Origin: Rotaria socialis
Lineage: Eukaryota; Rotifera; Eurotatoria; Philodinida; Philodinidae
Direction: 5' to 3'
Length of the DNA: 64,000 nt
NCBI GenBank assembly: GCA_905331475.1
Contig: CAJNYU010002055.1
Coordinates: 186,001 to 250,000, forward strand
Shown here: positions 50,307 to 62,403 of the stretch, in pieces
Layout: each line of letters begins with the position of its first letter
Numbering within the stretch: the stretch's first letter is position 1
Position numbers and translations under genes: made by a program
The notes under the pieces: model-generated
What the model saw: the letters and a program-made list of their open reading frames with translations, nothing else
What the model was told of the DNA's origin: nothing
Database searches by the model: none

Positions 50307-52598
50307 CGTACAACAATCTATGATTCTTAAAGACAGATTGAATTATCAGCAACAGAATCTGAAAGAAAATGATGTAAAATAACTACTATCACCTAATAAA
50401 ATGGTTTTATATGCATTGATTATACCGTCTATAATGTCAACATTACTTTTTTAAGAAAGGTAAATGAAAAGAAAAGCGCAATGTTATATACAGCGTTATT
50501 TTGTAACTAAATTTGGCGTACATGTACTTGAATGTATATTGAAGAAAAATTAACTATTCTACGAATTCGCTTTTATCAAGTTCTATTATATGGGTTTGAA
50601 GAACATAAATATTTGTACATCTATCATACTTTATATAGTATAGCTAGTCAAACACTCATCAATACTAACCTGTTATAGAAAAAAAATAATTCAAGCGGTA
50701 AATATTTATGTCTACCAAGGTGAATGAATCCGACAAGCCGACAAAATCAGATCAGATTTCTGGTCACGAACCTACTAACGGATCTGACGGAAAAAACATT
50801 TTCTTAATCACTCATGAATAAGCATATATGGTGCTAACAGAACACATGGGTCGAATGCTTATGTTGGATTCCGTTCAATTCCGACACTGGAACCTATCGA
50901 ATACCGATAGGATTTCGTCGGTTTAATGAAATTCATACTATATCCGATAAGATTCCTACACGAAGCCGATAGGATCCCACTATCGAAATCATTCTCCTGG
51001 GTATTCTGATTTTCGAAGATCTTACGCCTCAAGGGTATATGGGTATATAAATTAATCATACATTTATTCATTGCATGTCTACTCTGAAATCCCATGTTTT
51101 GACTTGTGTATACAGTGGTGCTTCTACTTGTGATTAACATTTTACCTATTGTGTAATGATCATGCATTCCACTATGATGTTCTCATATATTCAGACGATG
51201 ATAAATAAAACTCTCTTTTAATGGAAAAATTTAAATATCTAGTAATCTAGTAATTAGTTATATCTGTTTGTTAATGATCTTGAATTATTTGTCAAAAATT
51301 TCTCTGATATTCTAGTTAATATATGTGGTTTGAAAGATAGAAGCCGGATACTTGACAATTCTCGGCTTATATAGGGAAAGTATTGCTGTTTGAAGACTGC
51401 TGACTATAGAGAAACTTCTATATCAGAGTAATGACTATTTTTCGATCCAATTAGTTTAGGTAAAAATTCCTAATATAATAGTGCTCATCTGTATGATAGC
51501 AGTAAAAGCAGAGATACCAGTGAATCAAAGAGCGAATGAGTTGCTGAGTAAGATTACATAGCATAGATTCGATCGATAACGGTGAAACAATTGTTTATCA
51601 ATTTAGAATATTTTACCAGTCTATCTGAATTTATTTTTAGCTCGTGAAAAATTTTACCATAGAGTCGTTCTGCTTTTGAAATATAAATTAACTCAAAGGA
51701 ATATCATCTAAGGTGAATTATTAAAATGGAATCAATACATTTTAGTTTCTTACTATTGACGATTTCCTCGTAGTTTTTTGATTTTATAAATACTCTTGAG
51801 AATAATACGATGTGAATATCAAAGTATACTCATACGAAACTAGTGCCGTTTGATTACAATCGAAAGCTCAGAAGAGAACAAACAGAAGTAATCTATGAGG
51901 AAAAAAAGTTGATTACCATAGTCACTCTAGGGGAGATTGTATAGCAAACGATATCTAAATACAATCATAATGTATAATAAAAATGTGTTAGATGGTAACA
52001 GTTCATAGCAAAAACAAAATAACCGAAGCCATAGTATTGAGCTCATTCCAGAACTGAGCTCTTCTAGAAAAAATTCACGATTGATTAATTTCTTTAATTT
52101 TTAGTAAGGATTGTTACATGGCATTTCATTTTCGAAAAGAATATTTGTTTACTCCCTTGACCAAACCAAGGCTGTTGCTAATAATAAATAAATAAATAAG
52201 TTTAGTGTTATTCTGAGATTGAACAATAGATTTAAGCTTACTTATTCGATGTGATAGCCAAGAAAAATGAATCAAGTTGGATGTATCGCTGTATTCAGCA
52301 AGTTTATCTTCATTCGAATGCATAATCTACTACGAAAACCAAGTTCTATCTGTATGAAATTAAAACCTACACTTAGTAAGAAAAGCAATTTATTCGACAA
52401 ACAATGATGATCAGGTTTATTGACGTTTGCTGGTGTAAAATATAAATAATTTGTTATTGTGACAAAATGAAAAATCTAATCTATTTGACAGGAGTGACAG
52501 AATTCTCACTAGCAAAACAACGAGAATTCTGCTCTATCAACACCTATATGGCTTAAAGATGCAAAGAATAGTACAGAATTTTGTGTTATTTTATACAC
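50307..52598. other. Region without recognised gene; CCGATAGG-type repeats
   Basis: AT-rich. Between about 50725 and 50995 words such as CCGATAGGAT, TCCGATAAGATTCC and CCGACAAG recur, suggesting a degraded repeat. No credible exon was found. Confidence 0.45.
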
Positions 52599-52652
52599 AC
52601 CAGAGACGCACACAGGACAACAGGACCGCTCTGTCCTGTGTAGGTCTCTGGT
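52599..52652. repeat. Hairpin with 21-bp arms
   Basis: Left arm ACCAGAGACGCACACAGGAC(A) at 52599-52619 pairs with 52632-52652 (19 of 21 positions) around a 12-nt loop. Could be a small MITE or a structured RNA; no further context. Confidence 0.75.
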
Positions 52653-53104
52653 AATAATTATTTTATCAACGAAAGATTATTTTATAAATTTTCATGATAA
52701 TGTATGATAACAAATTAGCCAAGCATAAACAAAAGCTTCGCTCCTCTTTAGTATGCCTATAGTTTCTACTTGTTCCATTTAGTCGAAAACTGTTCTTAAA
52801 TCTATCTTTATAAAAAATATATCAAGTTCCCAACTCGTACCAGAAAATAATTTAAATCTCTCAACATTTTTTTATCAACAATATCGTCTTCATATCTTCT
52901 CGCTACCACTTCTATTCACTATTGATATATTCAATAGCCTGGCAGCATTAAAACTTTGATTATTTTGTCATCTGATTCCAAAAAACATCATGAAATTCAT
53001 TCTATTAAAGAAAAGAAAGGCCTTTATATTGAGCCAGTATCTATCTAAGTAATCCATAATATGTGCATGAGTTTCACATTTTAGACTCAATGAAGCTGTG
53101 TTGA

Positions 53105-53190
53105 AAATGGGTATGGGTGTGGTTAGCGGGCGTGGGCGTGTATAGCGTTGTAATCAAGATGCAGATCCGCCCACACCCCCACACACCCTT
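53105..53190. repeat. Degenerate telomere-like G/C-rich tracts in opposite orientations
   Basis: GGGTATGGGTGTGG and GCGTGGGCGTG near 53106-53138, then CGCCCACACCCCCACACACC near 53167-53188 on the same strand, so the two tracts face each other and could pair. Confidence 0.65.
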
Positions 53191-53873
53191 GTGAATTTTC
53201 ATTTTTAAGAAAAACTTGTGCTTCATCAATGGTGATTTGTTTTTCTCATTATGTTTATTCAATAATGATTGCGCATCTCTTTACACGTTTAATTCCATTT
53301 CAATTTGTTTCTTAATGAATTTATTTGTTCTTCAATTGGCATCTCTTCTGCTTCAATGAAAAATTCTTTTCTTGATTAAAAAGAATAAAATGGGTGCAAA
53401 AACAATCGATTTTCACTCGTGTTTTAATTTTTGTGCATTTTAATAGGCAGAAAAAGAACAATCATGATAACATACGCTATAGTTTTCCTTCGTTATTTAT
53501 GAGTACAATGAATATTGATCTAGATATATAACGTGATGCGAATAATCTATATTCCTATGTGTTCGAACAAACCTTATTATCATGGCGTCTCATTGACAAT
53601 AGCAATGTGCTACTTTCCAAGTGTTCGATTATTTTGAAAGAATAAGAAACATATGGTCATAGACAATACGTCCACACCCCACCCTTCTCCAGAAAATATC
53701 ATTTAAGGAAACTTGATTACACGTAGGACCATCAATATTTTATGTTATTCTTTGAACACAATACGACACAAAATAAACACATCGGAGTTTTTTTTAAGAA
53801 TTGATTCTTCCCACTAGTTACAGCATTGTTTGATTTTTAAAAGGACAAAATCGATAGTCCCAAAGAGCTCCAT

Positions 53874-54959
53874 TCAATGTCGCATGGTTGTCTGTAAAGT
53901 GAAATTTTCCGGTTTGACTGTGACCGTAAATCGTTGAGTTAGTAGTCGCCGTCGACGAAGTATTTGTTCGTAGAATTTTTTCTTAACACCACTAATCGAT
54001 GCAAGGCAAATGAAAGGAAAGAGAAAAATAAAAAAATAACAAAGAAATGTGAAATACTGAGCCCCTTCAGCTACAATATCATATGATAAACCGCAAAAGG
54101 AAGCTATGCTAATAATACTAAGCGGCATGTTGAAAGCCATGTTAAGAGAGGAGAGTAACATGAGCTGAATTGCCATTTTACGGTGCTTGCGCCAGTGGAT
54201 TGGCAAATGAGAACGATGTTTCTGCCATATGACTCGAAAAATAAAAGCCAAACTTATCAATGCTTCGAGAAATGTTGGTTATGCAATATCGACAANCTGC
54301 CATAGGACTCGAAAAATAAAAGCCAAACTTAGCAATGCTTCGAGAAATGTTGGTGATGCAATATCGACAATCCAGTCCCACATGCCCATGATCGGATCAT
54401 TCGCATAGCATGGAAATTCACTGCAGTATAGCAATGTATAATCGTAAGTATTTTCACAAGGAAAATAATAAATGGCATAAATATAATAAATAAAAATATA
54501 TAGGATTAAAAAAAGCATTGGAAAATAATGTATTATGATGCGTCGCTTTCTTGTTGAAATCCATTGTTCATGAAATACAATAATGTGCCGTTCAAAAGCA
54601 GCCCAGGCCATAAATATGACTCCTCCATCGTACATACCAATATTCACAAACCACCACAAGAGACAAGTCGATGGCTTTGATGGAACAACACTCGAATGAA
54701 CGATAAAATTGAGATAAAAAGGAACATCGATTAATTGAGAACCGATGCCAAGAAGCAATAGAATAACGAGGGCATGATTCTTTATGCTAGAGCGTAATTT
54801 TCGATCAATAAGGATACAGAAAATAACAAAAAATGCACAAGCTACGGATGGAATATCAAATAGAAGAAGAATCCAAAAGCGAGCATTACGTGATAGAGAA
54901 ATTTCGGTGGTAGCTAATGAAATATTTTCTGTATTATTTAAAATTTGGTTGTTATCCAT
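53874..54959 (-). CDS. Rotifer-type seven-transmembrane receptor (rhodopsin-like), interrupted by an assembly duplication
   Basis: Reads from ATG 54959 (MDNNQ; an upstream ATG at 55022 is also in frame) to a stop at 53874. Seven hydrophobic segments are visible: FWILLLFDIPSVACAFFVIF, ALVILLLLGIGSQLIDV, CLLWWFVNIGMYDGGVIFMA (TM3, followed by AFERHII in the DRY position), IIIHYFPMLFLILYIFIYYI, SPTFLEALLSLAFIFRV, AIQLMLLSSLNMAFNMPLS and YFTFLCYFFIFLFPF. Unpaired N-terminal sequons fit an extracellular N-terminus. Near TM5 a 74-bp stretch occurs twice (54222-54295, 54297-54370) around a single N. Excluding one copy plus the N (75 bp) the frame is continuous, 336 residues. Ligand unknown; G-protein-coupled receptors of this sort are abundant in rotifers. 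Confidence 0.7.
54222..54370. repeat. 74-bp duplication around a single N, likely assembly artefact
   Basis: Two 74-base copies differ at three positions (T/G each) and are separated by exactly one N at 54296. Overlapping contig ends from two haplotypes joined without merging would produce this. Confidence 0.8.
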
Positions 54960-55022
54960 ATCTGAAATTTTCAAAATAATCGAAGAATAGTGTGGCAGAT
55001 GAGAATAAACTAGAATCTGCAT

Positions 55023-56394
55023 CGAATATCGCCTAAGTTGCAGCTGCGATTTCCTATAGATTTTTCTCCTTGACCTAATTTATCCATCAAGATTATTTAT
55101 TTTCACTGGAAACAATAAACAAAAGGGGCAGTATATGTATTTTACATGATCATTGCTTTCAATGAAACGGCGTTCGATCATAGTTCTATATAATAAATAA
55201 TTAAGCCAGTATCAGTCGTATAACAAAACTTGCACGGCAATAGGTGATAATGCTCAAAGAAACATTTCTCAAATCTTTATTAGTACTACGAAGGAAAATA
55301 GCAGAAAATGTCAGAAAGTTATTCAAGAACAAAAGATATCATATATGATTATAAATAAGAATGTTCAGTAAGTTTTCACATACTGTACTCAACCGTACGC
55401 TAAATCGTTTCATTGATACTTTCTCAACGATCATATTTTCTGTTACTCAGTCAGCGCTCGATTGAAATGCTATTTAATATATAACGAACTTAGTATTAAC
55501 TCACTATGATCAAATAGAAGTAACTAAACAACGATAGTGGCGTTCGCTAGTCTTATTTTTTCTAATTCAAATAAAGTTTCAATAAAAGATCCTGACTTAT
55601 AAACCCATGTATACTGTCATTAGAGTATTTTACATTTGATACTTCAGACTTTAGATAGAATAACTCATACATATATTATCATTCAAGTATACCGAGCGCA
55701 TACGTGAACGAGCAGAAAAATAACACAAAAATAGTGAGTGAACAGTAAAAGTAACTATATTCTTTCTCGCAGAATCATCGTGAATTGTAAAGTGGAGCGT
55801 AAAAGTTTAGAACTTTCACGTCAATGCTTCTATTTAGCATGAAGGATTTAAATAACATAATTATTATAAGTTATTACGAGATAAGCTTACAGCCCATACT
55901 GATGTAAAGATCAAATTTTCATCTAATGTAATGTTATCTCTACCGGAAATGAAGAGAATGTCTGAATATCATAAACCAATTTTATTTATTACTAACGGAA
56001 AAAATATTATTACAAGTTTCAATCTTGATGAATTTCGTTTAGAGAGAAAATTGAATGCGAGTAAAAAATGGTTATCGGTCACAATACAGCAACATTGGAA
56101 ATTTATGGCACTCGCACTCTATAGTTTGGAATGTTTGTTCTAATTCGACACGAGAACGCCATGCACTTGAAGGAGGGCAGGTATTTTTCATCGCGTGTTA
56201 TCATTGAATGCGGTGTTTTCGATTTACAATCATCCTTATTCTAAATAGTGCCATTACTCGGTTATTCAAGACATGATTGAAATGAGTTTCTTCTCTTTAG
56301 TGTTTTGGAACTATCCAAAATATTGTTTTTCACATCACCATATGATTTTTTGTGAATTAAAAATCGATCTTAGAAAAATATTACTTTATTGTTG
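55023..56394. other. Region with a possible WD-repeat gene fragment
   Basis: Mostly featureless. At 55931-56170 an open stretch reads NLDEFRLERKLNASKKWLSV and, in another frame, HSIVWNVCSNSTRERHALEG, which is reminiscent of a WD40 blade broken by a frameshift. Too short to be sure. Confidence 0.3.
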
Positions 56395-56695
56395 TACCCA
56401 GGTCGAGCATTACGGCTACCAGAAACGGTCGTATACGGCCGTAAACGTTAACGTATACTGCCGTTTCCTGACGTTTCTCACCGTAAATGACTGTAACTTG
56501 ACGTTTTGGTATGCACTGTATTACGACCGTAATTAATCGTGTCATAAACGGTTACTAACGACGGTAATGTGGTCGGATATTTCCGTATCCGATCGTTTAT
56601 GACACGATACAAAACAACTGTAATACGGTGCATACCAAACGGCCGTAAATTATGGTCAAACGGCCGTGTACGACACAAGTTGATCCACCTGGGTA
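56395..56695. mobile_element. Palindromic MITE with TACCCAGGT ends
   Basis: Ends TACCCAGGT (56395-56403) and ACCTGGGTA (56687-56695) are perfect inverted copies. Inside, GGTATGCACTGTATTAC and CGTGTCATAAACG on the left are mirrored by TGTAATACGGTGCATACC and CGTTTATGACACG on the right. If TA is the target site the ends are CCCAGGT, as in Tc1/mariner-type MITEs. The CCCAGGTC start is shared with the element at 40000. Confidence 0.75.
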
Positions 56696-57120
56696 GGGAT
56701 ACACTTTTAAAGACTAGTATAAGTCATCCTCACTACTGAGATTCACAACTCTAGCTCGTCATTACTTCGCATTCAACACATACTTACAAAGAAGAGGCAA
56801 AAGCCAGATAGTGAAATGATTGTAGAAAGAAGCACAGAAAGATGAGATGATGACGAAATAAAATCAACAGGAAATCGTGACAATATCAGTAAGATTATGT
56901 TTAATTAAAAACAAAAACAAAAAATAATTTCTTTAAAGAACAAAAGACTTTTTTAATGAAGCACTGTTTAGAACGTCGAAACTTGTAAGATGATCTACTC
57001 TTTCTTTGTTTAAGAAGCAACTATGTCGCTCTTCAATCTTCTTCGACTAAATTATTTTATAAAACTAATTTGAGTGTGTCTTCTTATATTCGTAAAAGTA
57101 GAAGACAACAGTTGTCAACT

Positions 57121-57240
57121 AGGGTGTGTGTGTGAGGGTTTCATTCAGGCTTTATTGATACAAACACCCACACCCTGATATCCTCACACCCACGCTCACA
57201 CCCTGATACCCTCACCCACACCCACACCCTCACTGTGTGT
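57121..57240. repeat. Telomere-like repeat cluster
   Basis: GGGTGTGTGTGTGAGGG near 57122-57138 and, from 57166 to 57234, many CCCACACCC/CCTCACACC words ending CACTGTGTGTATACAG. Degenerate CCCACA units plus a CCCTCA variant. Confidence 0.75.
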
Positions 57241-57878
57241 ATACAGTAAGACAGAATTCTCTATTGGTATAGTGTTCATTGCGTCTTTAAGTCATATAAG
57301 TATTATTATTACAGAATTCTCGTTGTTGTTCTGGTGAGAATTCTGCCACCCCTTGAATCGAAATGGTGCGAATCACTTGAGAATGTTCTCCCGTGAGTCT
57401 TTTGAGAGAAATATCATCATCATCGGTATTCACCTTTACTAGATCTTTTGTATGATATGTTCGCGGTGTCAAATAGAATTCAGTATGCTTTCTCATATGT
57501 TGACATACCATCAGAGAGAACGTGAAAAGGTCTACAATCCGATGGGTAAATTAAAATAAGTATGAACTATGATAACTGAAATATTTCATTAAAATGATTG
57601 GCTCCCGAAAGGAAATACAGTGGATTTTAGTGCAATAGAAAAAGTAATGCAGATGATGTCTAGATTTGATATAACGATTAAATGTGGCTTAAAATGTCGA
57701 TGTAGCATCAAAACTAGCATAATGAAAACGGAAAAGTCGTGTTTGGACAGGAGACCGATTTCGGCTATAAACGTCCCCCGTCCTTTGTATTTTTACTAAC
57801 GAGAATAGTCATATTTTTCGTACTCCTTAAGTTAGGTAAGTTTTTATTCTCTGCAATTATTCTTTTTTCAACAAAAAA
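57241..57878. other. Region without recognised gene
   Basis: No supported exon; short minus-strand open frame at 57287-57511 has no family resemblance. Confidence 0.4.
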
Positions 57879-58700
57879 ATGGCAAGAGTAAATTCACAGT
57901 TTGATACTGAAGAAGATGATGATAGAAATGATTTACGTTATTTTGATATTCCTTATGTTGCCAATTGCGGCTAACAATTTTTTTTTTCTACTTTTCTAAA
58001 TTCACCATTATTACCCATAGAACAAACTATTGAACAGTTAGTACAACTAATTGATGATATTGATACAAATGTTTATATCATCAAACAAGAATTGAGTGCT
58101 GATAATCCCAAGGATCTGGCGCTAGATGAATTAGCAGCCAATCATCTCTACACTTTGGAAGAATCCCCACACACAAAATGCGTTTCCTATCGTCTTAACC
58201 ACGCAATTCGTCGTGGACTTCTGGAAGAACTTCAACTATGACATTCATACTTAAATTTAATATTAACAGCTCTTAACAAATTACCATCGATAGAGCGACA
58301 CTGTACAGTTTATCGTGGTGTACGTGTACGTTCATGTGACTTATCTGATGAGTATAACGAGGACGGTATATATACACGGTGAACTTTTAGTTCATGTTTA
58401 CCATCGTTAGATCAAATGAAGTTACGCAGGTTTTTAGGTACAGGAGGCGTTCGTATTGTCTTTAAAATTGATTGCTATAGCAGCAAACGAATTCCATGGT
58501 CGGATGATGACGAAGCTGTATTGATGCCAGGATTTTATTTTCAAGTTGTTGGAAAATTACGTTCATCAGATGATCTAAATACAGTTTATATTCGAGAAAA
58601 ACACCATCCTCCGTTGAAATGATGTCATCTGTACGAATTGTTAAGGCAGTATAAGAAGAAGAACCTCAAAACTCGTCGTCAGTAGTAGCATTTGAAACAG
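57879..58700 (+). pseudogene. ADP-ribosyltransferase-like gene, inactivated
   Basis: An ATG at 57879 (MARVNSQFDTEEDDD) and a second exon-like part from about 58021 read as a rotifer mono-ADP-ribosyltransferase-like protein: YRGVRV (NAD-binding arginine region) at about 58311-58328, the FSS segment at about 58388, and the acidic region EAVLMPGFYF at about 58511-58541. The frame is broken: TGA at about 58239-58241 and TGA at about 58380-58382, each where the family would have tryptophan or similar, and the expected donor after exon 1 reads GGCTAAC rather than GT. It is therefore probably dead. Bdelloids carry many such genes (general knowledge). Function in the living state unknown. Confidence 0.6.
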
Positions 58701-59268
58701 AGCAACAAGAAAAACCATCAATAAAACGACGGCAATGTTTCAAGAAAACTGACTCTAACTGTGAGATCAATTAAAGATGGCGCTGCGACACTTGTTTGTA
58801 TCAAAATATTATGTGAAACTGTTTCTTTTTCGATAAAATTAAAATTCTTTCTGAAAATAAATTCAAATTCTGGTAAAAAAAAGCTGTCTGCAACCTTTCC
58901 TAATCGGAACTTGAATTTGTAAGGGTTACCGCCGAATTTTTAACTGACACAATTTACGCGAAGCTATACTGGAAATAAATATGTACCATGTGAAAGAAAG
59001 TTGAGAAATATTAGCTCAAAATTTCAACTTCAAATGTATTGAGAACCGACTGAGAGGCATCAAACGGTAAAGCTTATCTTATATCAGTGGGAATAATTAT
59101 ATTCGATTGGGTAAATCATCAGAGCAATAGAAATTGGCGAATCAACAAAAATCTTGTGATTAATATGTTATTACAGTGTCTTCCTTGTAACACAGATACT
59201 AATGAGTGGAATGCGTGTGATTATAGTAAATATGTGTAGCTGTCTTAAAGATAATTTGGAATAAAGTC

Positions 59269-60440
59269 ATGGGTAAAGCTCGTGGATTTTTAACTCCAAA
59301 AGCTATTAGTAATCGAATAAAATCAAAAGGTTTACAAAAACTACAATGGTATTGTCAAGCATATCAAAAACAATGTCGGAATGAGGTAATTTTTTATTGT
59401 AATAATGAAAAAGAATAATTCTATTCTCGAGTCGTAGCAAACATCACTTCGAGCCTTTTCTTTTTCACGAAAGAAAATTTAACTGCGAATATATAACCAA
59501 ATGGAATTCAATAAGAAAAGTCTAAAATGAGTTCTTGATTTTTTTTAAAATCTTTTTCAATAGAATGGATTCAAATGTCATATTTTAAGTGAATCCCATC
59601 GACGACAAATATTACTTGCCGGTGAAAATCTTGGAAAATATATAGCGGATTATTCATGGTAAATAGATAATGAATGATTCTTTCACTGAATACATCTTTG
59701 CTTTTCTTTTGTTTAGTAAATTTCATAGCGAATTGTTCAGTACATTAAGTCGTTCATTGGGCAGAAAACATATCTTAGCTAATACAGTCTATTGTGAATA
59801 TATTAAAGATCGTCATCATATTCATATGACTGCTACACGTTGTTTAGCATTGACTGGTTATGTTCGTTGGCTTGGAAGTCAAGATAAAATAATGAATTTA
59901 AATCAAAACTTCTACAATCTTTCGAATAGATCTTCATTTTCTCATTCTGTTTTTAGTTCTATTTAGATAAAAGAAAGAGAAAGATATTGAGCCATCAGCA
60001 CCAGTTTATACTGAATTCGTTCGAAAAGATGAAGAAAAAAGTAATTATGTGAATTGTCTTGATGGAGTTCGAGACGTGATTTGCTTCGAATTTTTGTATT
60101 TGTTAATATAAAGAAAAGAAAAAAATATTTTAGATGGAAGAAGGTTCGAAAGAACAATTTTGAATTAAATAAGAGCATTTATTTATCTTTTGAAAGAATA
60201 TTCCTATTGAAGTTCAAAATCGGTATCATGCTATTATTAAAATGATTGATACAAATGATAAAATTCGAATTGATGAAGTTCATATTGAAACAGTTATACC
60301 TGCCATTGGTAAAAAAAAAATTAATTGTTATTGGAGCACATCGTGAACAATTAGCAATCTTAAGAGATATTCATCCAGATTCATTTTCGATTGATGTTAC
60401 GTTACTAACGGTTAGATTCGAGAAAAATATTTTTTGTTAA
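59269..60440 (+). pseudogene. KIN: KIN17 gene copy, degraded
   Basis: KIN17 is a nuclear zinc-finger, winged-helix and KOW protein of DNA repair and pre-mRNA processing. Exons 59269-59385, 59564-59658 and 59717-about 59885 read MGKARGFLTPKAISNRIKSK, CRNENGFKC and RHHIHMTAT in proper order. The zinc finger is damaged: the normal CxxC has become CQAY (second cysteine to tyrosine, one G-to-A change). After WLGSQ (about 59885) the long central part is missing. Only the C-terminal KOW piece remains (NRYHAIIKMIDTNDKIRIDE, HIETVIPA at about 60200-60310), followed by a frameshift in a run of A at about 60311-60320 and then GAHREQLAILRDIHPDSFSI in another frame. Looks like a decaying copy; a functional one presumably exists elsewhere. 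Confidence 0.8.
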
Positions 60441-61824
60441 ATATTCGTGTAGGTGTTTGTTGTTTTAGACTTCAATGTTATGAATTTAGAGTTCTCTTAT
60501 TTGAAGAAAAAAAAACAGATTTATCAAAATGATTGAGTTGAAGAAATTGAATATTATCAAAAGAATTAAAGATATTTTCATTACTATTTATTCAGATAAA
60601 ACAAAAATCAATTTTTATATGTTTGTAAACTAATTTGTTTGGGAGTTGCCGACGACAACGCTTGAAAGTCTGTGTTGACAAACAAGACGAATTGCTGAAC
60701 TGGTATGTCGCTTCTGAGTCGAGACTACGTGCTTAATCACTATGCTGCCACACCAGCTATGAATACATCTTAAAGCACTTCAGACACATTGTGATTTCGG
60801 AACTGTTTTAAAAATATTAGAAAAGTCATCGATATACATATAATGAACGTAGTTCCCATTTAAACACGATTATTCTCCTAGAAGATTTTATTATGAATAT
60901 AAGAAAAACTTCGAGGCTTGATATTTTCTCCAAGTAGAAGCGTGAAACCATTATACAATATATTTATTCAAAATAAGGACTAAACTAAATAATTGAACTA
61001 TTCACATTTGCAATTTCTTGTTCATTACGACGATTAGCGTGCTTTCTAAACCGAACATACTTAACAATTAATCTCGTTAAATTCAACCAATTTCGTTTCC
61101 AGCCTCAAGTATATATGAAAGGATTTGAATTCATTCTTCTTTAAAATTAAATATTTCGAATAGGTACATTGTATTATAACGCACATTGGTGGGTAACGGG
61201 CACTCTGTGTACTGATTCATTCTTTCATTTTATAGCTGTTTAGATCAGTCTCTTTACTCTTTCAAACAGTATAAACCGCAAGTTTCTAGTTAGCTGCACT
61301 ATGGTCCTCAATTCATTCCAAAAATCAATTCATCACAATATTGCCTGTATACATAGAGAATAGCTTATTCGTTTTGAAATAAACAACTACATGATGATTA
61401 ATCATATGAATATATAAGTAACGAATCAGTCTGTTTTTTGAATTTTACGTAAAAGTAAAATAGACTTTTCATTAGCCGTTTTCTTTGTTCTTATAAAAAT
61501 CTCTGCTGTATCAAAAGTTCAATCTGTTCATCTTTCAATTTCTGTAATCATTTGATTTCTGTTATAATGAAGCTTTATTTAATATTTATATTTTCACTAG
61601 TATATGATTGTCTTTTATGTTTTTTGTTGAACGTTTAGAACTAAAAGGAGAGACCTTTTCTAATGTTCGCTAGACGAGAGAATATACTTATGTACTTGAG
61701 TATGTAAACTTGAGTAAAATTAAAATAAAACGTATAAATAATAATTTCTGGTAATTAATATATCATTCTAGAGAGTAAAATATCGTCGTCAATCTTTTTT
61801 TTGTCTTGTTGTCGATCCTTCACG
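60441..61824. other. Intergenic region upstream of MTHFS
   Basis: AT-rich, no supported exon on either strand. Confidence 0.5.
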
Positions 61825-62403
61825 ATGGCTATTGCAGCAAAACAGATTCTTCGACAAAAGATTCGTCATATACTCAAAACGATGTCTAATGAAGATCGTA
61901 TCTATCAATCGAATATAGTTACTAATTATCTTCTTCATCATCCTAAATATCAATCATCTCGATCAATATCAATTTATGTTAATATGAATACTGAAATATC
62001 TACTCGTAATATAATTCAACATGCATTCCAATCTCAGAAACGTGTTTTCATTCCACGCTACTGTTCTAAATCAATGAATATGGTACGTGTTTATTCTTTG
62101 GATGATCTCGATTCCTTACCTATGACGAAATGGAATATTCGACAACCAACTTTAGATGATCACACTCGAGAAATAGCAACAAATAACATCGATCTTATTA
62201 TTGTGCCTGGTCTAGGGTTTACATTAGATGGCTCTCGTCTTGGCCATGGAAAAGGTTATTATGATAGATATTTAAATTCATTAGATGGAAATTTCTATAC
62301 TATTGGGCTAGCATTCCGTGAACAAATACTTGAAAAGAACAGTATTCCAATGAATTCAGATGATATTCATTTAAATGAAGTATTAGTGTCAAAAGACGAA
62401 TAA
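61825..62403 (+). CDS. MTHFS: 5-formyltetrahydrofolate cyclo-ligase
   Basis: Converts 5-formyl-THF to 5,10-methenyl-THF with ATP, returning stored folate to the one-carbon pool; cytosolic. Single exon, 192 residues from ATG 61825 (MAIAAK), close to the human 203. The signature PGLGFTLDGSRLGHGKGYYD (about residues 131-150) with the nucleotide-binding glycines is intact, followed by a conserved GLAFREQIL strand. The N-terminal K-x-LR-x2-IR helix (KQILRQKIRHIL) is typical. The absence of introns in a genome rich in them is slightly unusual, but the frame is clean, so it is probably functional. No neighbour is functionally linked. Confidence 0.93.
   Translation: MAIAAKQILRQKIRHILKTMSNEDRIYQSNIVTNYLLHHPKYQSSRSISIYVNMNTEISTRNIIQHAFQSQKRVFIPRYCSKSMNMVRVYSLDDLDSLPMTKWNIRQPTLDDHTREIATNNIDLIIVPGLGFTLDGSRLGHGKGYYDRYLNSLDGNFYTIGLAFREQILEKNSIPMNSDDIHLNEVLVSKDE

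Noticed and set aside
49507..50352. Long open frames on both strands across 49.5-50.35 kb
   Set aside because: They are made of N bases in an assembly gap and carry no information.
57879..58700. Reassignment of TGA to tryptophan to explain stops in the ADP-ribosyltransferase-like gene
   Set aside because: The intact G-gamma gene ends properly at a TGA directly after its CAAX box, so TGA acts as a stop in this genome; decay is simpler.
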